This document shows, in pieces, positions 21,833 through 35,000 of a stretch of 64,000 bases of DNA (position 1 is the first letter of the stretch; each line of letters opens with the position of its first letter). The notes beneath the pieces are model-generated. The model made no database searches. It saw only the letters and a program-made list of their open reading frames with translations, and was not told the origin of the DNA. The stretch comes from Edaphochlamys debaryana (taxonomy: Eukaryota > Chlorophyta > Chlorophyceae > Chlamydomonadales). The DNA lies in contig JAEHOE010000140.1 in assembly GCA_016858145.1 (NCBI GenBank), positions 248,001 through 312,000 on the forward strand. The letters are read 5' to 3'. A program made the translations under genes and the position numbers.

Positions 21833-24800
21833 CTACCCTCGGCGCGGCGCCGCTTTCCCCTTCTTGGCCCCCGGCTTGAGCGCGGGGTCGCGCAGGGGCT
21901 TGTCGCGCACCCGGTAGATGCGCATCATCCAGTGCTGGCTGGTGAAGACCTCCTCAAAGTAGTTGAGCTTGACGTTGAGCTTGCCGATCTGTGAGAGGGG
22001 TTATTGGGAGAACAATCCCAAGTTGGACGAGGTTAAGGGGCATCAAGGCTCCAAGAAGCATTAGGGAAATGAAGGGGGGGGAAGGGGGTGGAAAGAGGGG
22101 TTTCAAAAGGGCGGTAGGGGGGGGGGGTGTCAGGATCAGGAGCAAATGGTTGAGCTTGATGTTGAGCTTGCCGGTCTGGGGGGTTGGGCGGGTGGGGTCG
22201 AGACGGGTGAGGTTGGAAGGAGTGGGGTTGCGGGAGATAGCCTCCCTCTCCTTCCCCGCTTCCCACTTCGCCTCGCCCCTAACCTCAGCCCACACGTCTC
22301 CTGTCTACCCCTCCCACCTGGAAACCCCCCGTTCTCCCAGGGTAAAACCTCTCCACGTACCTCCTTGCACACCCCCTTTTCCCGGCCAAACTACCCTGAA
22401 GACACCCCCCTCCCACGATGCCCCTTCCTGCACCGGTGCCCACCCCCGAGGCCTCTTCCCCCCCCCCAACGCCCGCAGCCCCCCTGCCTCCCTCCTTCCC
22501 CCCCCCTCCCCACCTGGTACCCCCGCACTCGGTCGATGCCCCTCTGCCCGGTGGAGAACTGGGACTCATCCGCAAAGCTGGAGGGGGGGGAGGGGAGGAG
22601 GAAACGTGGGTGGGAAGGAAAGAGGAGGTAGAGGAGGGGGGGATTGCGCGGTCAACGCTCTCATTCCCAGCTTCGATGCGAGCTCCCGGGCACAACCCGG
22701 AATCTGGCTGAGTCATGCCGTACGGCGCGTGATGACTCACTCGTAGTACGACAGCTTGTACATGAGGGAGTTGAGCATGGTCTTGGCCCCGCGGGAGTCG
22801 ACGCGGTAGTCCCCGTCGGAGGTTAGGTAGTCCTTCTCCTTGATCTCTGCACGGGGGAAAGGGGGGCATTACGTAAGGCGTAGGGCGGACGGGAGAGGTG
22901 AGGGGTAGGGGGGCTAGCGAGATCGGGCAGCGGCAAGGAGCAGGAGCTATCCGCCCACTTGGGATTACGTAAGGCGGAAGGATGGAGGAAAGGGCAAGTG
23001 GACCAGGCTCGTTCGGGGCAGCAACGCTCCAAGGGCGCGGCAAGGGGCCAGGCGGGTCAGGGGTGAGGGGTGAAAGCCCAATCACCAAGTGCGCTCACGC
23101 TCTCCCCCTCCCTCCCTCCCTCCCTCCCTCCCTATCCTTATGCTGCGCACCCGTGAACAACAAGCCTTCAACTTTGACCAACTGTCCTTACGCTGAGTAC
23201 ATCTACCCGTCCATCCCACCCACCCCCCCTTGCCACCCTCACCCGGGTACACGCCGCCTCCGATGCGGACCATCCACAGGAACTTGTTGATGTCATCAGA
23301 GGGGTAGCCGACCTGACAGGGGGGAAGGCAGGGGTGAGGGAGGGCGGGGGGCAAGGAGACGGGGCCGAGAGGGCGAATGGGCCGATAGGCAGGAGCCAGC
23401 CTGGTAGGCACCTCACCGGGAAAGCGGGAGCTGGGAAGAGCACCAGCCCTTTCCCGACATCCATAGGGCAGACTATTCCACCCGCCGCAAGCCAAACCCA
23501 TCCCCCACCCACACACGGTACCACATCTTCTCCCCTCCCCTTCCCGCCCCAATCTGTCCAAGAACCCACCAGTCTTCCGTACACCGCGGCCCTCCGCCCC
23601 CCGTGCCCCTTCCTCCGCATCTCCGCCCCCCTCTTTCCCCCTCCCCCCCGCCCCCGACCCACCAGTCCCCCGAACACCACGAACACGTACTCCACGTCCA
23701 GCGAGCGGTAGATGTTCCAGGCCTGGGGGGGTGGGGTGGGGGGAGGGGGGGAGGAAAGGCCCTCCTTGTTTTGGTGACGTGCCGTGCAGAGGAAGCCAAG
23801 CCCCCGCCCTCGTGGGTGCGTGGTGGCTGCCCCCATTCCCCAAGCCCTACACCAAACACCCCCCCCCCCCCTGCAAATTGTACCCAAACACGGAACCCCC
23901 CTCCCGCCCCACCTTGAGCTCGCCGCTGCTCATTGCTCGTCCCACTGTGGCGATGTGTGACGTGTTCCACGTGTTGTTGTCCACGATGACTGTTCGGTTG
24001 GCCATGGCGGTTGTCTGGTAGCCGTAGTCCCACCAGGAGGCGACCTGACAGGGGGGAGAGGGGTGGCGAGGGGGGGAGGTGAGGGCCAGGGGGGGAGGAG
24101 GGAGCGCCAGCCAGCGAACCCGATGGGGTAGGGGGAAGGCGGAGGGGCGGCGGACTTGCAGCTGGCTCCTCGGTACAGACCTCCCTCCCCATGCAGCCCC
24201 ATGCAGCCTCCGGCCTGGGATCCCCCTGCCCCCTGCCTCAGCGTTCGACCCCCTCCTGTCTGGGATCCCCATCCAAAGCTCCCCCCCCCACCTTAGCATC
24301 CGGGTGCGTGTTGTGCCGCAGCCAGGCGTATGCCTCGCGGAAGTCATCGAACACGTAGTAGCCGCCGTCCCTTGGGGGGGAGGGGGGGGAGGGGGGGGTT
24401 TTGAAGCTGATAAGCGGGAGAGCGTCGAATGGTTAGTGGGGGGAGGGGGGGGGAAGAGCGTGTGTGTTTCGGGCGTGTAGGGGCCAATATGACGTGGTTC
24501 GGGCGGCCCTGTCGGCATCGGCTCTTGAGGAGGCCCTCCCGACTTCCCTGGCCTACGGCACCCTCCCTCAGCCCCGAGGACTGAGGCCACCGCCATATGA
24601 CTCACTGGCGCGGGCTCTGCAGTACGATGGACGGGCTTGAGTACATGTCGGCCGATGCGTGGATGCAGTGTACGACGTACAGCCCCAGCAGCCCCAGTAC
24701 GACAGTCAGCAGCCCGACGGACACGCCCCAGGGCAGGCCGTACAGCTTGGCCACGACGGCGGCGGCCTTCCCGGAGGGGGCCCGGGGCTTGGACCTGGCA

Positions 24801-27800
24801 GGGTTGGGGAGTCGGAATGAGGTTTGGGTGGTGATAAAGACAATCTTCCGACCACGGAAGTTGGCAGAGGCGAGTCGAGCGGGTTGCCGGTTGGGACTTC
24901 CCCCCCATCTTGTGCCCGCCTCTGCGTCCCTCGTACCTCCTACCCCAATTCCCCGTCTCTGGCTATCCGCGATCCCGCTCAAATTCAAATACCCGGTCCC
25001 CCTCATCCCGTGCTTTGCCCCCATCGGACTCTCCGGCGTTTGATTCCCGTCCTTTCCTCTGCAGCCTCGTCGCGAGCACTACCTAAGCTAACCCTGGACC
25101 CCTCACCTCCCCCTGCCGCCCTATCTCTTCCTTCGCTCTCCAATGCTCCTCGAAAATGATCCCCGTCCCTTCCCAACCCCCCCTCCTCACTTCTTCTTGC
25201 TCGGGGTTGACTCCTCCTTGCCGCCCGCCCCGGCGCCCCCCTCGTCCTCTTCGCCCTCCCGGGGGGCGGCGGGGTCGATCGGGGAGAGCGGGAAAAAGGA
25301 GGGCAGCGGCTTGGCCCTGCAAGGACGGAGGTTTGAGGTTTGGGGAGAAGGGGGGGGAGCGCGTGAGGGATCGAACCGCCCGTTCCTACTCCCAGGCCCA
25401 AGCCACAATGGTAGAGCCCTGTCACCTCCCCTCCCCCCCTCTTTCAACCCAGGCCCTACGCCCCCCCCCCTGAGCGACTGGCACCCCTCTTCCCTGTCCC
25501 CTCGCAATTCCCCCCTTTCCCCCTTCCATCCCTCCCCTCCTCTCCCCCACCCATCCCAGCAAGCCGCACATCACGTAATATAGCAGGTCCGACGGAACCA
25601 CGAAAAACACACAAGGCTCTCTAAGGCCGGCCGGCTAATCACCGCGCCCACGACTCCCAGGCTCATGCGAGCAGCCCTTCACACACGCTCTCCCCCCCGT
25701 ACCCCCCGGCCCCCCACCTCAGCGAGCCGCACACCACGTAGAGCAGGTCCGACAGCGCCACGGCGGCCAGGCAGCACACGGCGGGGGCCAGCACCAGCAT
25801 GAGCCGGATCTGGGAGGGGTGGGGAGGGGGGAGGGGGGAGAGCGTGTGTGTGTTTCGTGGCGGGGGCGAGCACCAGCATGAGCCGGATCTGGGGTGGGTG
25901 GGTGGGCGGAAGACAGGGGCGGAGGAGGCGGGTTGGGCGGCGGGCCCCTTCCGAGCTGGCTCCAGAGCAACCACGCCCCGCCCTTCCCCCACTCTCCATC
26001 CCCCCCCCCCCGCCACGCAGACCTCTGCCGTGTCTCCCCCCTACCCCTCCTCTCCCGCCCTCGTCCCCCCCCCCCCCCGCGCCCACCATAACGCCCGAGA
26101 AGTATACGGCAGTGAGGCCGTACAGCACCAGGAAGAGGGTGGCATCAGTCAGCTTGTGGAAGCAGGCCAGGATACCTGTCAGGGGGGGAGGAGGGATGGG
26201 GGGTAGGGGGATTCGGGGGGCGCGGCAGGGACACCGAAGGGTGTGAATGCCGTACAGGAGTCCAGCACGCATGCACACGTGTGGGCTCTCAGCTTGCCCG
26301 GGAGGGGTGTTGGAGTGAAAAGCCCAGCCCAAGCCCTGCGTGCGCGCATGTATTCGTGTATGCATGCGTGTTATGTGTGTGGGCTTGCCGCGCGGTGCGA
26401 GCGGCATCGGCTTCGGCGCCGCCGGGCTGTGGCCCCTCCGCCAACAGGTTATGAGCCCCACAAGGGGTGGCGGAGCGCCTGAGTGGCAAGAGGCCCTGCG
26501 CCACCCCGGGTGGGGCCCATAGCCTGCTGGCAGAGGGGGCCCGCAGCCCGGCTGCACCGCCGCTCCAGCCTCCGAGCCATGCTCTTGCGAGCTTGGTCAG
26601 CCGAGCGCCTGGACGCCGACTAGGCAAACATGCTATCCATCCAGTCTCCGAGCCATGCTCTTGCCAGCGTGATCAGGCGAGTGCGCCTTATTGCGCCACC
26701 GACCCGGTGGTCGACTGCCGGTATCGGCTGTCGATCAGGTAAACCTGATATCCATCCGGCGGCGACCATGTTCGAGGGCGAGTGTGCCTGGTTACGTCAC
26801 CGACCGGGTGGTCGAACCTTTGTCAACCCGGCGCCCAGGTGCTTCGCCTGCTCGCGGGTGAGCGGGCTCCAGATGCAGACCCACGGTCCTGTAATAACTC
26901 TCACAGGCCCGGCTGTGCTTGGAGCAATCGGTGGCCCACACAGCCCAACCACAGGACTGCTCTTCCGCGGGAACCAGCGGGGTGCGGGCGCGCGGGTGTG
27001 CGGGGTCCAGATGCATGTACCCACCGTTGGAGAGCCCCCGCCCCCCATCCCCCGTCGCCTCACCCGCCGGCGCGATCATGATGAGGATGTGCAGGTCCAT
27101 GATGTACGAGTTCCACTGCGGGGGCTGGTGCTCAGACACGGAGGCGATGATGGGCACGAAGCGGGAGGCGTAGGTGGGGTCGAGCAGGGTCATGGAGCGG
27201 CCTGGGGGGGGTGGGCGTGGGGGGGAGGGAAGAGGGCAGGGGGGGGGGGACAAAAGCGTGGAGAGGAGCAGGGCCAGGGGCAGGGGCAGGGGCAGGGCGA
27301 CGTTGCAGGAACCCGTGCCGTCCCCCCCAGTGCGCATGCCCCCTGCCACCCTCCACGCGCCCATTGCAGCCCCGCTCCCCAGTCCCCGCCCCTGCCTATC
27401 CCCTCCCCTCCCCTCCCCTCAACCCCCCTCACCCGTCCACCCCAGCGTGGGGCTCTTGGCCACGTAGGCAGCCACCATGGAGGCCAGCAGCGCACCCACG
27501 GCCAGGGCGGAGCTCAGCACGATGGTGGCCAGGACCACAAACTGCCTGCGGTTGGCGGTTGGCGGTTGGGCGGTGGAGAAGCAGTTGGGTGGTTGGGGGT
27601 TGGGCGCGGCGTTCGGGGTTCCCTTCTTGCTGGAGGGCTTCCCCCCATCAAGACAGCCCTGCTCGCCTACGATCCCCTCGCCTCCCCAGCGACCCTTGTC
27701 CACGCAAAAGCTGTTCAATGGCATCCGGCCGTTTCACCCGCCCCACTCTTTGCATCCCTTCCCGCCTCCCCCTCGGCATGCTGTACGGTGCGATCTCACT

Positions 27801-30800
27801 TGGGCGGCAGCATGCGCTTCACGTACGACACCAGCAGCGCCACGTGCAGTACGAGGAAAGCGAAGAAGGCGCCGAAGTGCTCGGACATGAGTACGGCATT
27901 GAAGCCCACCACGGGGATGGAGCACGAGATTGCCGTACCGATGGCGATGAGGGGGGCGAAGGCCACGTAGAGGCGACCTGACAGGGGGGGAGAGGCATGG
28001 GGGGGGGGAGAGGTGGGTGATACGGAGCTCAGCAGGACAAGTGCGGCCCCCATCCCCGGCCCTCATCTTCCCTCGACAGATCATAATCCGCTACCCCCCC
28101 GCCCCCTCTCACCCGTGAGCCTCCCGGTGATGAGGCCAGGCAGTAGAGCGGCAGCAGCCCCTCCCCCTTCCCCCCACCCCCCTTCCTCACCCTCTCCCAT
28201 GACCTCAGCCCCCCCTGCCCCTAGCAGGATCCAGGATCCGCCTCCCTCCCTGACCCCCTTCTTACCTGTGAGCCTCCCGAAGAAGATGATTGCAAGGCAG
28301 TAGAGCGGCAGCAAGTTGATGATGAACGAGTAGCCGCCCCACGACAGGACCATGTAGCCGTACGCCAGGACCGAGAGTACGGCATCCGCGACGGATCCCG
28401 TGTTGACGGTCTGAGGGGGAGGGGGGGGAGAGGTGACGGGGGGGAGGGGGTGGTAGGAGGACGGGAAGGACACGTCCAGGAAGGGAAGTGCCGGTGCTTA
28501 GAGTTCAGACCCACTCGAAAAGGAGATGAGAGGGCATCCCTGTCCTGCTTTGCATCCCCCCCCTCTCACGCCCCCTCCACGCCCCCTCCCACACGCCACT
28601 CTCCGCCCCACGCCGCCACTCATCCTCTCCTGCCTTCACACTTTGACCTCGCTCCGCCCCCACCCGACTACCCCTTCCCTCTTCCCTCCCCCTTCCCCTC
28701 CCCTGGCCCCCGTACCTTGATAAACCAGTAGAAGGTGTTGACGAGCGCAAAGATCGCCACGCCCTCGTTGTCGTACGATCCGGCCACGGATCTGGAGATG
28801 TACGACGGCACCATGGCCACGAAGAAGGCGGCCAGCAGGCCGGCGCCGTGGGAGCGGCACTGGGGGAGGGAAGACAAAGGGGGGGGATGAGAGGGGAGGA
28901 GCGGATGAGAGACGGAGAGGAAACGAGGGGAGGGGGGAAAGCGGACACCAGCCGGCCAGTAGGCGGCCGAATAAGGTGCCGTACAATGATGGCGGGGGGG
29001 GCGGCGGATGGGGGCACCCGACCTCCGTCGGGCCCTCCGCCCGCTGGGCCAAAGCCCTTGCACGCAGCTCCTTCCCGCGCGGGCCGGGGCCGCTGGCAAG
29101 GAGCGCCCCACGGCTCCGCAGGCGTACGCGTGGCGGGACGGCTTTCCCCTAACCTTTTCCACCGCTTTCCCCCCCCCTCCGAACCTCGACCCTCACCGCT
29201 GGATTGTCACACCGTCACAAGGCCCAGCACCCGCCCTAATCCAGTCCCCAACCCTAACCCTCACCCTAACCCAGTCCCCCGAAGCCAGCTGACGTCCTCC
29301 AGCTCCCCGGCCCCAACCCCTCGCATGCCCATCCAGCGGTGACACTCACGTGCCTCGCCCCCACCCGCAACCCCACCCGCGAGAGCAAGCCGCAGTACGC
29401 CAGGGCTCAAGAGACTGCACCCCGCCGTTGTACCCACGCACCCTTGCCAACCCTTTCTCCATGCCAACCCTTTCTCCATGCCAACCCTTCCCATGCCAAC
29501 CCTATGACATGATGTGACCGTCGATGCCTCCCCCGCCCCCCCCCACCTGCGAGACCAGGGCGCAAGAGGCAGCACCCTGCCCTCGTACCCTGCCCACGCA
29601 TACCATGGCAACCCTTCCCATGCCAACCCCCACGTGGGAATGCCCCCCCCCACCTGCGAGACCAGGCCGTAGCAGGCCAGGGCGCAGAAGGCCGAGAACA
29701 GAGGAGCCGTGAACACGCACACCTGCCGGGGTGGGGGTAGGGATAGGTAAATGTAGGGAAGTTGAGATGGCTTTGAGTCAGGAGGGAGGAGTCAGGGAAC
29801 GGGGCAGGGGCTGGGCGGTCAGGTCGCGCCGCGCCCACCAGCGCCACCAAGCCCCGGCCGACAAGACCCCGGCCGCCCCGGCACAACCGCTGCCTCTGCC
29901 GCCTCTGCCCCCGTGCGCCCGTGTGTCCCTGCCTCTGCCGCCTCTGCCCCCGTGCGCTCCGCTGCCCGTGAGCAGCTGCCACGCACAGCCGGTAGAGGGG
30001 CAAGGCGGGGTTCTCGTGCCTTGCCCCAAACCCTTCCCCTCCGACGCACACGCACCTCCTGCACATGGATCGGGATGTTGAGCCAGTGTAGGATCTTGTA
30101 CATGGAACCAGCCGTGAAGATCAGGCCCTGACAGGGGGGGAGGAGGGAGAGGGGACAAGAGGCGGACGGCTTTCAGGTAGGGAGGGTGCCTCGCCAGCCT
30201 ACGGCGCTGACACTATGAAGGCAGCGCTAGCCTGCCCTGCGGGCTGGTCCAGAGTTGTATGAGGTATAGCGTTGTATACGGGAGCTGAAGCTGTAAAGCC
30301 TGTTGCTGGTTGCTGCCGGGACGTCTAGGTGTCGGCTTCGTAGAGGGGGGGCCGAGAGGACACGCCACCCCTGCCTCCGAGCCAAGCCCCAGCGCAGCGC
30401 TGGCGCAGGCGCCACGAGCGTAGGATGCCCCTCAATATACTGTTATTTCCGCTAGCTCCAGGCGCCTGGAACGGCGCGCGAGCCGAGCTGCCGCGATGCA
30501 CTTCGCGGCCCAGTCCAGCCGCCCAGGACCACGAGAGCCGACCATGGCCAGCGCTTCATGTAGAGCATGTGATGCTAGGCGCGAAGCTGATCGCGAATCT
30601 ACGCGGTGCCCGGTATCCCTTGGAGTGATCTCGGAGCCATCGCTGCCGCCCAGCGCACCGGGTAGACCGTTCCGCCCACAACACGGCCCAGCGGGTACCA
30701 GGTCCGGTCGTCGAACCAGTTCCACATGTCGTAGAAGCCCTGCTTCGTGAGGAACTGCGTGACTCGGTAGTTAAAGTAGGGATCGAACTCGTGGATAACG

Positions 30801-30907
30801 GATTCATATTTAACGACGGAGAAGAGGCGGATGCTAAAGGCTAGGAGACATATCCCCGTCAGGGCCAGGTACTTGAAGGCCTGGCCCAGCTTTGCGAACA
30901 GGCGCAT
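21833..30907 (-). CDS. STT3: Oligosaccharyltransferase catalytic subunit STT3
   Basis: Transfers the lipid-linked oligosaccharide to Asn in N-X-S/T sequons in the ER lumen. Nineteen exons, all phases consistent, about 756 aa: 30907-30659, 30127-30056, 29722-29654, 28859-28716, 28410-28266, 27977-27800, 27545-27433, 27201-27064, 26175-26087, 25809-25718, 25316-25191, 24794-24606, 24370-24292, 24044-23913, 23722-23663, 23312-23243, 22846-22741, 22577-22514, 21988-21833. Family landmarks are all present: the first acidic motif [10 protein letters not shown] (Glu40/Asp42), SVAGSYDNE (about 154-162), SVSE (344-347) in the lumenal loop, WWDYG (565-569), and the DK/MI motif [11 protein letters not shown] (632-642). 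Many hydrophobic membrane segments precede the soluble C-terminal domain. Length is typical. An acidic Glu/Gly/Lys-rich stretch (exon at 25316-25191) interrupts the late membrane region. Five introns end in almost the same CCCCCCTGTCAG or CTGACAG acceptor, and several contain echoes of neighbouring exon ends. The C-terminus is basic ([10 protein letters not shown]). An active enzyme is expected. Confidence 0.95.
22149..22180 (-). repeat. Echo of the last STT3 exon's acceptor and start
   Basis: Inside the last STT3 intron, a CAG plus about 30 bases repeats the acceptor and first bases of the true last exon (21961-21992) with a few changes. The downstream continuation differs, so it is not a usable full exon. 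Confidence 0.75.
25557..25596 (-). repeat. Echo of the 3' end of STT3 exon 10
   Basis: About 40 bases match the end of exon 10 (25720-25756) with small indels, placed in the following intron. Confidence 0.7.
25860..25894 (-). repeat. Echo of the 5' end of STT3 exon 10
   Basis: About 34 bases repeat the acceptor CAG and the first codons of exon 10 (25781-25814), almost identically, in the preceding intron. It could act as a decoy or alternative acceptor. Confidence 0.8.
28109..28157 (-). repeat. Echo of the 3' end and donor of STT3 exon 5
   Basis: It repeats the end of exon 5, including a GGTGAG donor-like site (original 28263-28314), with an internal deletion. It lies in the intron downstream of exon 5. 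Confidence 0.75.
29371..29600 (-). repeat. Two echoes of the STT3 exon 3 end, plus a CCATGCCAACCC minisatellite
   Basis: Two imperfect copies (about 29371-29435 and 29543-29600) repeat the 3' end of exon 3 with its donor (original about 29646-29690). Between them lies a tandem CCATGCCAACCCTTTCT array (about 29446-29510). All lie in the intron downstream of exon 3. Confidence 0.7.
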
Positions 30908-31477
30908 GGTGGCCCGTGCCGCTGGAGCGGCGCCTACGTATGTGTTCGGGCAAGGCTAATAGTGGTGCTGAACGGGTATGGAGGGCAATCGAAGACTTCG
31001 GCCACCTGCCCGACCGCGCGATTGGGCCGTAGTACGCGTGGGGCCATACCCTCGCGGTGCAATGGAGGCCACCCCCGAATCCCCTCGAGCGCTCGGCACC
31101 GTAGCTCCAGGGAGGCCAGAGCCGTGCCGCAGCTACGCGCATTGTGTGCTCAGCTTGCTCACATCGCCGGAAGCAGTCGTGCGAAGGCGCTCTGCGGGCT
31201 GCACCAACACGGGATGTCCCGCCAACCGCTCTACTGACGTGCGCTGCCTTCCAGTACCCATCCCTGAGCAGCTGCGTTCTTTGGGAAGCTCAGGACTGAC
31301 TATCAATGTGTCCAAAAGACAATATACCTCCGCCTGATGCTGGACTAGCTGGAGCGTGGGTAAGGCTCCAGCATGTAGCAGGGGGCCACGGCCAGGGTCC
31401 GCCACACCCGTCGCCCATGGTCCCATCACATTATCCACATACCACACACAAGGCGCCTGCACCCTTCCTTTGCTGCT

Positions 31478-31482
31478 TTACA
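31478..31482 (-). terminator. TGTAA polyadenylation signal (methyltransferase gene)
   Basis: TTACA on the plus strand lies about 520 bases past the stop at 32001, a usual 3' UTR length for volvocine algae. Confidence 0.5.
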
Positions 31483-31943
31483 TGCCTCCACTTTCTGCCG
31501 GCGCGATGGCAAGCCCAGGAGCCAGGACGCCTGGGCCCCCCCCCATGCTGCATCTCGCCGCCTGCACGCCACCCCCCACCCCATCTCACCGAGCCAGGCC
31601 TGTGAGGCCAGCCAAGGACATCCCGGGCCGCTGCACAGCCACCCACCCACAGCCACCCACCACACACCCATCCCGCCGCCACAGCTACCGGTACCGAGCT
31701 CCTGCTGCTGCCTCTCAGCTGGCGTTGCCTCAGGGCCCCAGCGAGGCGACCGCGGCAAAGCCGTTGACGCAGGGTGGCAGGGGCCGGCCCAGTCCCGCCA
31801 CAGGGCGGCGGCAGGGGCCGGGCGGCGGCGCGCTCAGCTGGAGCAGCCTCCATCTCCAGGAGGAGCCAGGCCGCGTCATGGAAAGGGGGCCTGGCCTGGG
31901 CTACGGCCTGCCTCCGCTGGCGGGGCCCGGGCCGCGAGCCTGG

Positions 31944-31967
31944 CGGCCCCCCTCAGCTGAAGTTCCC
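31944..31967 (-). repeat. Echo of the methyltransferase stop-codon region
   Basis: It repeats the last codons, stop and following G-run of the gene (original 31991-32014): both copies read Gly-Asn-Phe-Ser-stop. This copy lies in the 3' UTR. Confidence 0.8.
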
Positions 31968-32000
31968 CCAGCCCCAGGAGGTGCCAGGCTGCGGCCCCCC

Positions 32001-35000
32001 TCAGCTGAAGTTGCCGAAGAAGTCCTCATCCGCCTCCTCCGCCGCGGAGCTGTGGGCGGCCAGGGTGTCAGCCTGCAGGGGATCGGGTGGGGGGTTTGGT
32101 GGGTGGGGGGTGAGGGGGGGTTTGTTGCTGAACGGGATCGTGCCGACGCCAGGGAAACCTTGTATGGATAGGTACATACCGCCGAGTTGACCAAGGGGGG
32201 TGGGGGGTGAGGGGGGTCAGGTGCGGGTGGTGGTACCGGTACTGCGGTAGGGTTGCCTCCTCGCTGGGGGCCGTCCAGAGTTGGCAAGGGCCGCGATCGT
32301 TGGAGGGCGCAGGGCCCGGGGATGCCTGCCACCTGCCCGCACAGAGCACACCTGCACCCACTCCTCTGCCGCTTGCCCCCTGCTAAACGTCCGGTTGCTG
32401 CCATGCAAGATGCAACCCCGCCCAGCCCACGTGGCCCCCCTCCCACGCGCCCACCCCGCCCCTCCCGCCACCACCACCCCACCCACCTGTGCGTCGCTCA
32501 GCCGTATCTGCTGCGCCGCGAACAGCCACCGCTGCAGCTCCAAGTCGTCACACGCACCGGACCCCGCCCCCTGGCCCTGGGCCTGGGCCTGGGCCTGGGC
32601 CTGGGGGTCTGCGGAGGGCCCTGCAGGGGGGGCGGCGGGGCCCCAGCGCTCGCGGCTCCATCGGCCGTAGCTGGTGTCGGGGGTGCCGAAGGCTGCGGGG
32701 GGGGAAGCGAGGGGTTGGAAGGTAGGGAGGGGTTGAAAGAAAGGATGTGGCGAGATGCGGATGGGGTACGGTCGCAGGACGCTTGCACGTGGTACAACGC
32801 TGAACAGGCCCCATATCCCCGGATTCAGTCAAGGTGCACAACCAAAGATCCACGATCCAAGAAGAGGGGGAGGACGCAGGGCGTAACAAGAGGACCTCAT
32901 CAGAGGGTGCAAGGCTACCCGGGCGGTATGACCGAAGATGACAGGAGGACCACTGACCGAGTGTTGGGCCCTAGGCTGCTAACACAACACCGCATCCAGC
33001 CAAGATCCATGACCCCCGATCCAGGATCCAGGATCCAGGATCCACTCACGCAGCGGCGCCCCCAGCAGCCCGCTCTCTGCGACGACGTTCTCGGCCCAGC
33101 GGCGGCCGCCCAGGGGCGGCAGCTCGCCCACGAGCAGGGAGTGGAAGGCGGCGGCGGAGGCGGCGGAGGCCAGCAGCGCAGACACCTCCTGCGGGGGGGG
33201 GAAGCGGGAGCGGCCGGGGGGTGAGGCAGGGGTGGGTGGCAGAGTGAGGGGTAGGGTGAGGGGCTCCAGTGCACCGATCACACGCTGGTGACGGGCAGGA
33301 GTGCTTAGGGCAGCACATGTTCAAAGGCAGTTCCACTTGGATTCGTCTCACACGACCCCTTGGCCCCCACGCGTCAAGCCCCCTCTGCACTCGTCCATCC
33401 CGCTCAGGCTCCTGGACGCCCCTCCTCCCCGCCCCCCCCCTCCCCCCCCCCCACCTGCTCCCCCACGCCCTCCGCCCCCGCCAGCCCCTGCAGCGCCCAC
33501 ACGCTCAGGCGGTCGGCGCGGAACCCCGCCCGAGCCAGGGCGTCCGCCAGGGCGTAGGGGCCGTCGCCCTGCAGAGGAGGAGGGGGTGGGGGGGGACAGA
33601 AAACAGTTTTGACTATGGGAGAGAGGACGGAGAGGAGGAGGGGGCAGGGGGGGACGGAGAGGAGGAGGGCACAAGGTCGAAGCCAATGTCCGCCAGGGCG
33701 TAGGGGCCGTCGCCCTGCATGGTGTGGAGAAAGGGGTGTGGGGATTGGGGCGGGGGTTCAGGATGGTGGGCAGAAGGTGAACGCAGCTGGCAGCCAGGGC
33801 GTAGGGGCCGTCGCCCTGCAGGGAAGGAGGGGGAGGGGGAGTGTGTGGGGTTGGGGGACTGCTTGAAGACAACGGGGCGACGTGTCCACTCAGCCTCCGG
33901 CCTCCCTGACCCCACCGCAGTCGGCCGTCGCTCTGGCCGCAGCCCCCGTGTCCCGTCCCTCGGCCGCCGGAAACACTCCCGTTCCCCTCACTTGCGTCGT
34001 TCACCGGTACGTCCGAGTCGGGTTGGGCGTTTGTTGTGGGGCCGGGGCGCTCTGCGGCCGGAGCGCAGCCCCGAATGCACGCCGGCAAGCACGCAAAGCA
34101 CGCCAGCTTCCACCACCGGTCTGCTACTCTACACCAGAGTACCCTAGGATTAGCGTCCAGCCGCTCTAGCCTACGCCACTATGTCAGCACAGTTCGCCAC
34201 GCTGGGACCCGCAACTGGCATCGACGACGGACCTCGGTGCGCATCGGGCTCGCCGCCCCCTCCCCCCCACCCCGGTCCCCACCTTGAGCTCCACAGGCAC
34301 CCTCCGCACAAGGCACCCCGGCGGCGGCTGCGGCCCCACGCGCACCCGCGCCCTGCCAGTGCCCGCCTTGGCCCCCGCCTTGGCCCCCACCGCCGCCGCC
34401 GCCGCCCCGCGCCCGCTCGTCGACGGGCCATCACCGGCCGCCGCCGCCGCTGCCGCTGGCCCTGCCCCTGCTGCCTCAGACGCCGACGGCGCCGCTGGCG
34501 CCGCTGGCGGCGGCGCCAACAGGCTGACGGCGATGGCTGCCGCCTCCGCCGACGCCAGCGCCGCCTCCGCCGCGGCGTGCGCCTCCGCCGGCGCCGCCAG
34601 GTAGAGGGCGGTGCCGGGGGGCCATGGCAGGCGGTAGGGGCGGGTGTCGTAGGCGTCACCCACGAGCACCACCTGAGGGGGAGGTGGTGGTGGTGGTTGG
34701 GTGGGGTGGAGGGGTGGGGGCTGGGGGGAAGAGAGCGCGGAGGGATACTGGTTGGAGACGGAGGGGCGTTCCTGCAACCGCCTCCCTCCACCCCCGTCCC
34801 CCATCAGGCTCGCCGGCCGCCGCCTTATCATTTCCCGCTCGACCCCCCCCCACACACACACATACACACACCCCACCCATGACGCATGCGAGCAGCCCTT
34901 CACACCCCCCACCTACCCACCCACCCACCCCTCCCCCTCCCCTCCCCCACCCCCCACCCCCCCACCTGCCGGTAGTCGCCCTGCGTGATGCGGTTCACCG

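Larger units (their letters stand above)
30908..32000. other. Intergenic region upstream of STT3 and downstream of the methyltransferase
   Basis: Both neighbours are on the minus strand. The left part is the STT3 5' UTR and promoter, with no TATA box seen. The right part is the methyltransferase 3' UTR, with a TGTAA signal at 31478-31482 and an echo of the stop-codon region at 31944-31967. No other exon was recognised. Confidence 0.6.

Noticed and set aside
22149..22180. Alternative last exon of STT3
   Set aside because: The acceptor and about 30 bases match, but the following sequence loses the conserved C-terminal frame, so it is listed as an echo repeat.
26630..27970. 446-codon plus-strand open frame
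   Set aside because: It runs antisense through several STT3 exons with conserved motifs; composition and lack of similarity mark it as a shadow frame.
29231..29283. CCCTAA-rich stretch as an interstitial telomere
   Set aside because: Only a few imperfect units in an intron of STT3; too short and degenerate.
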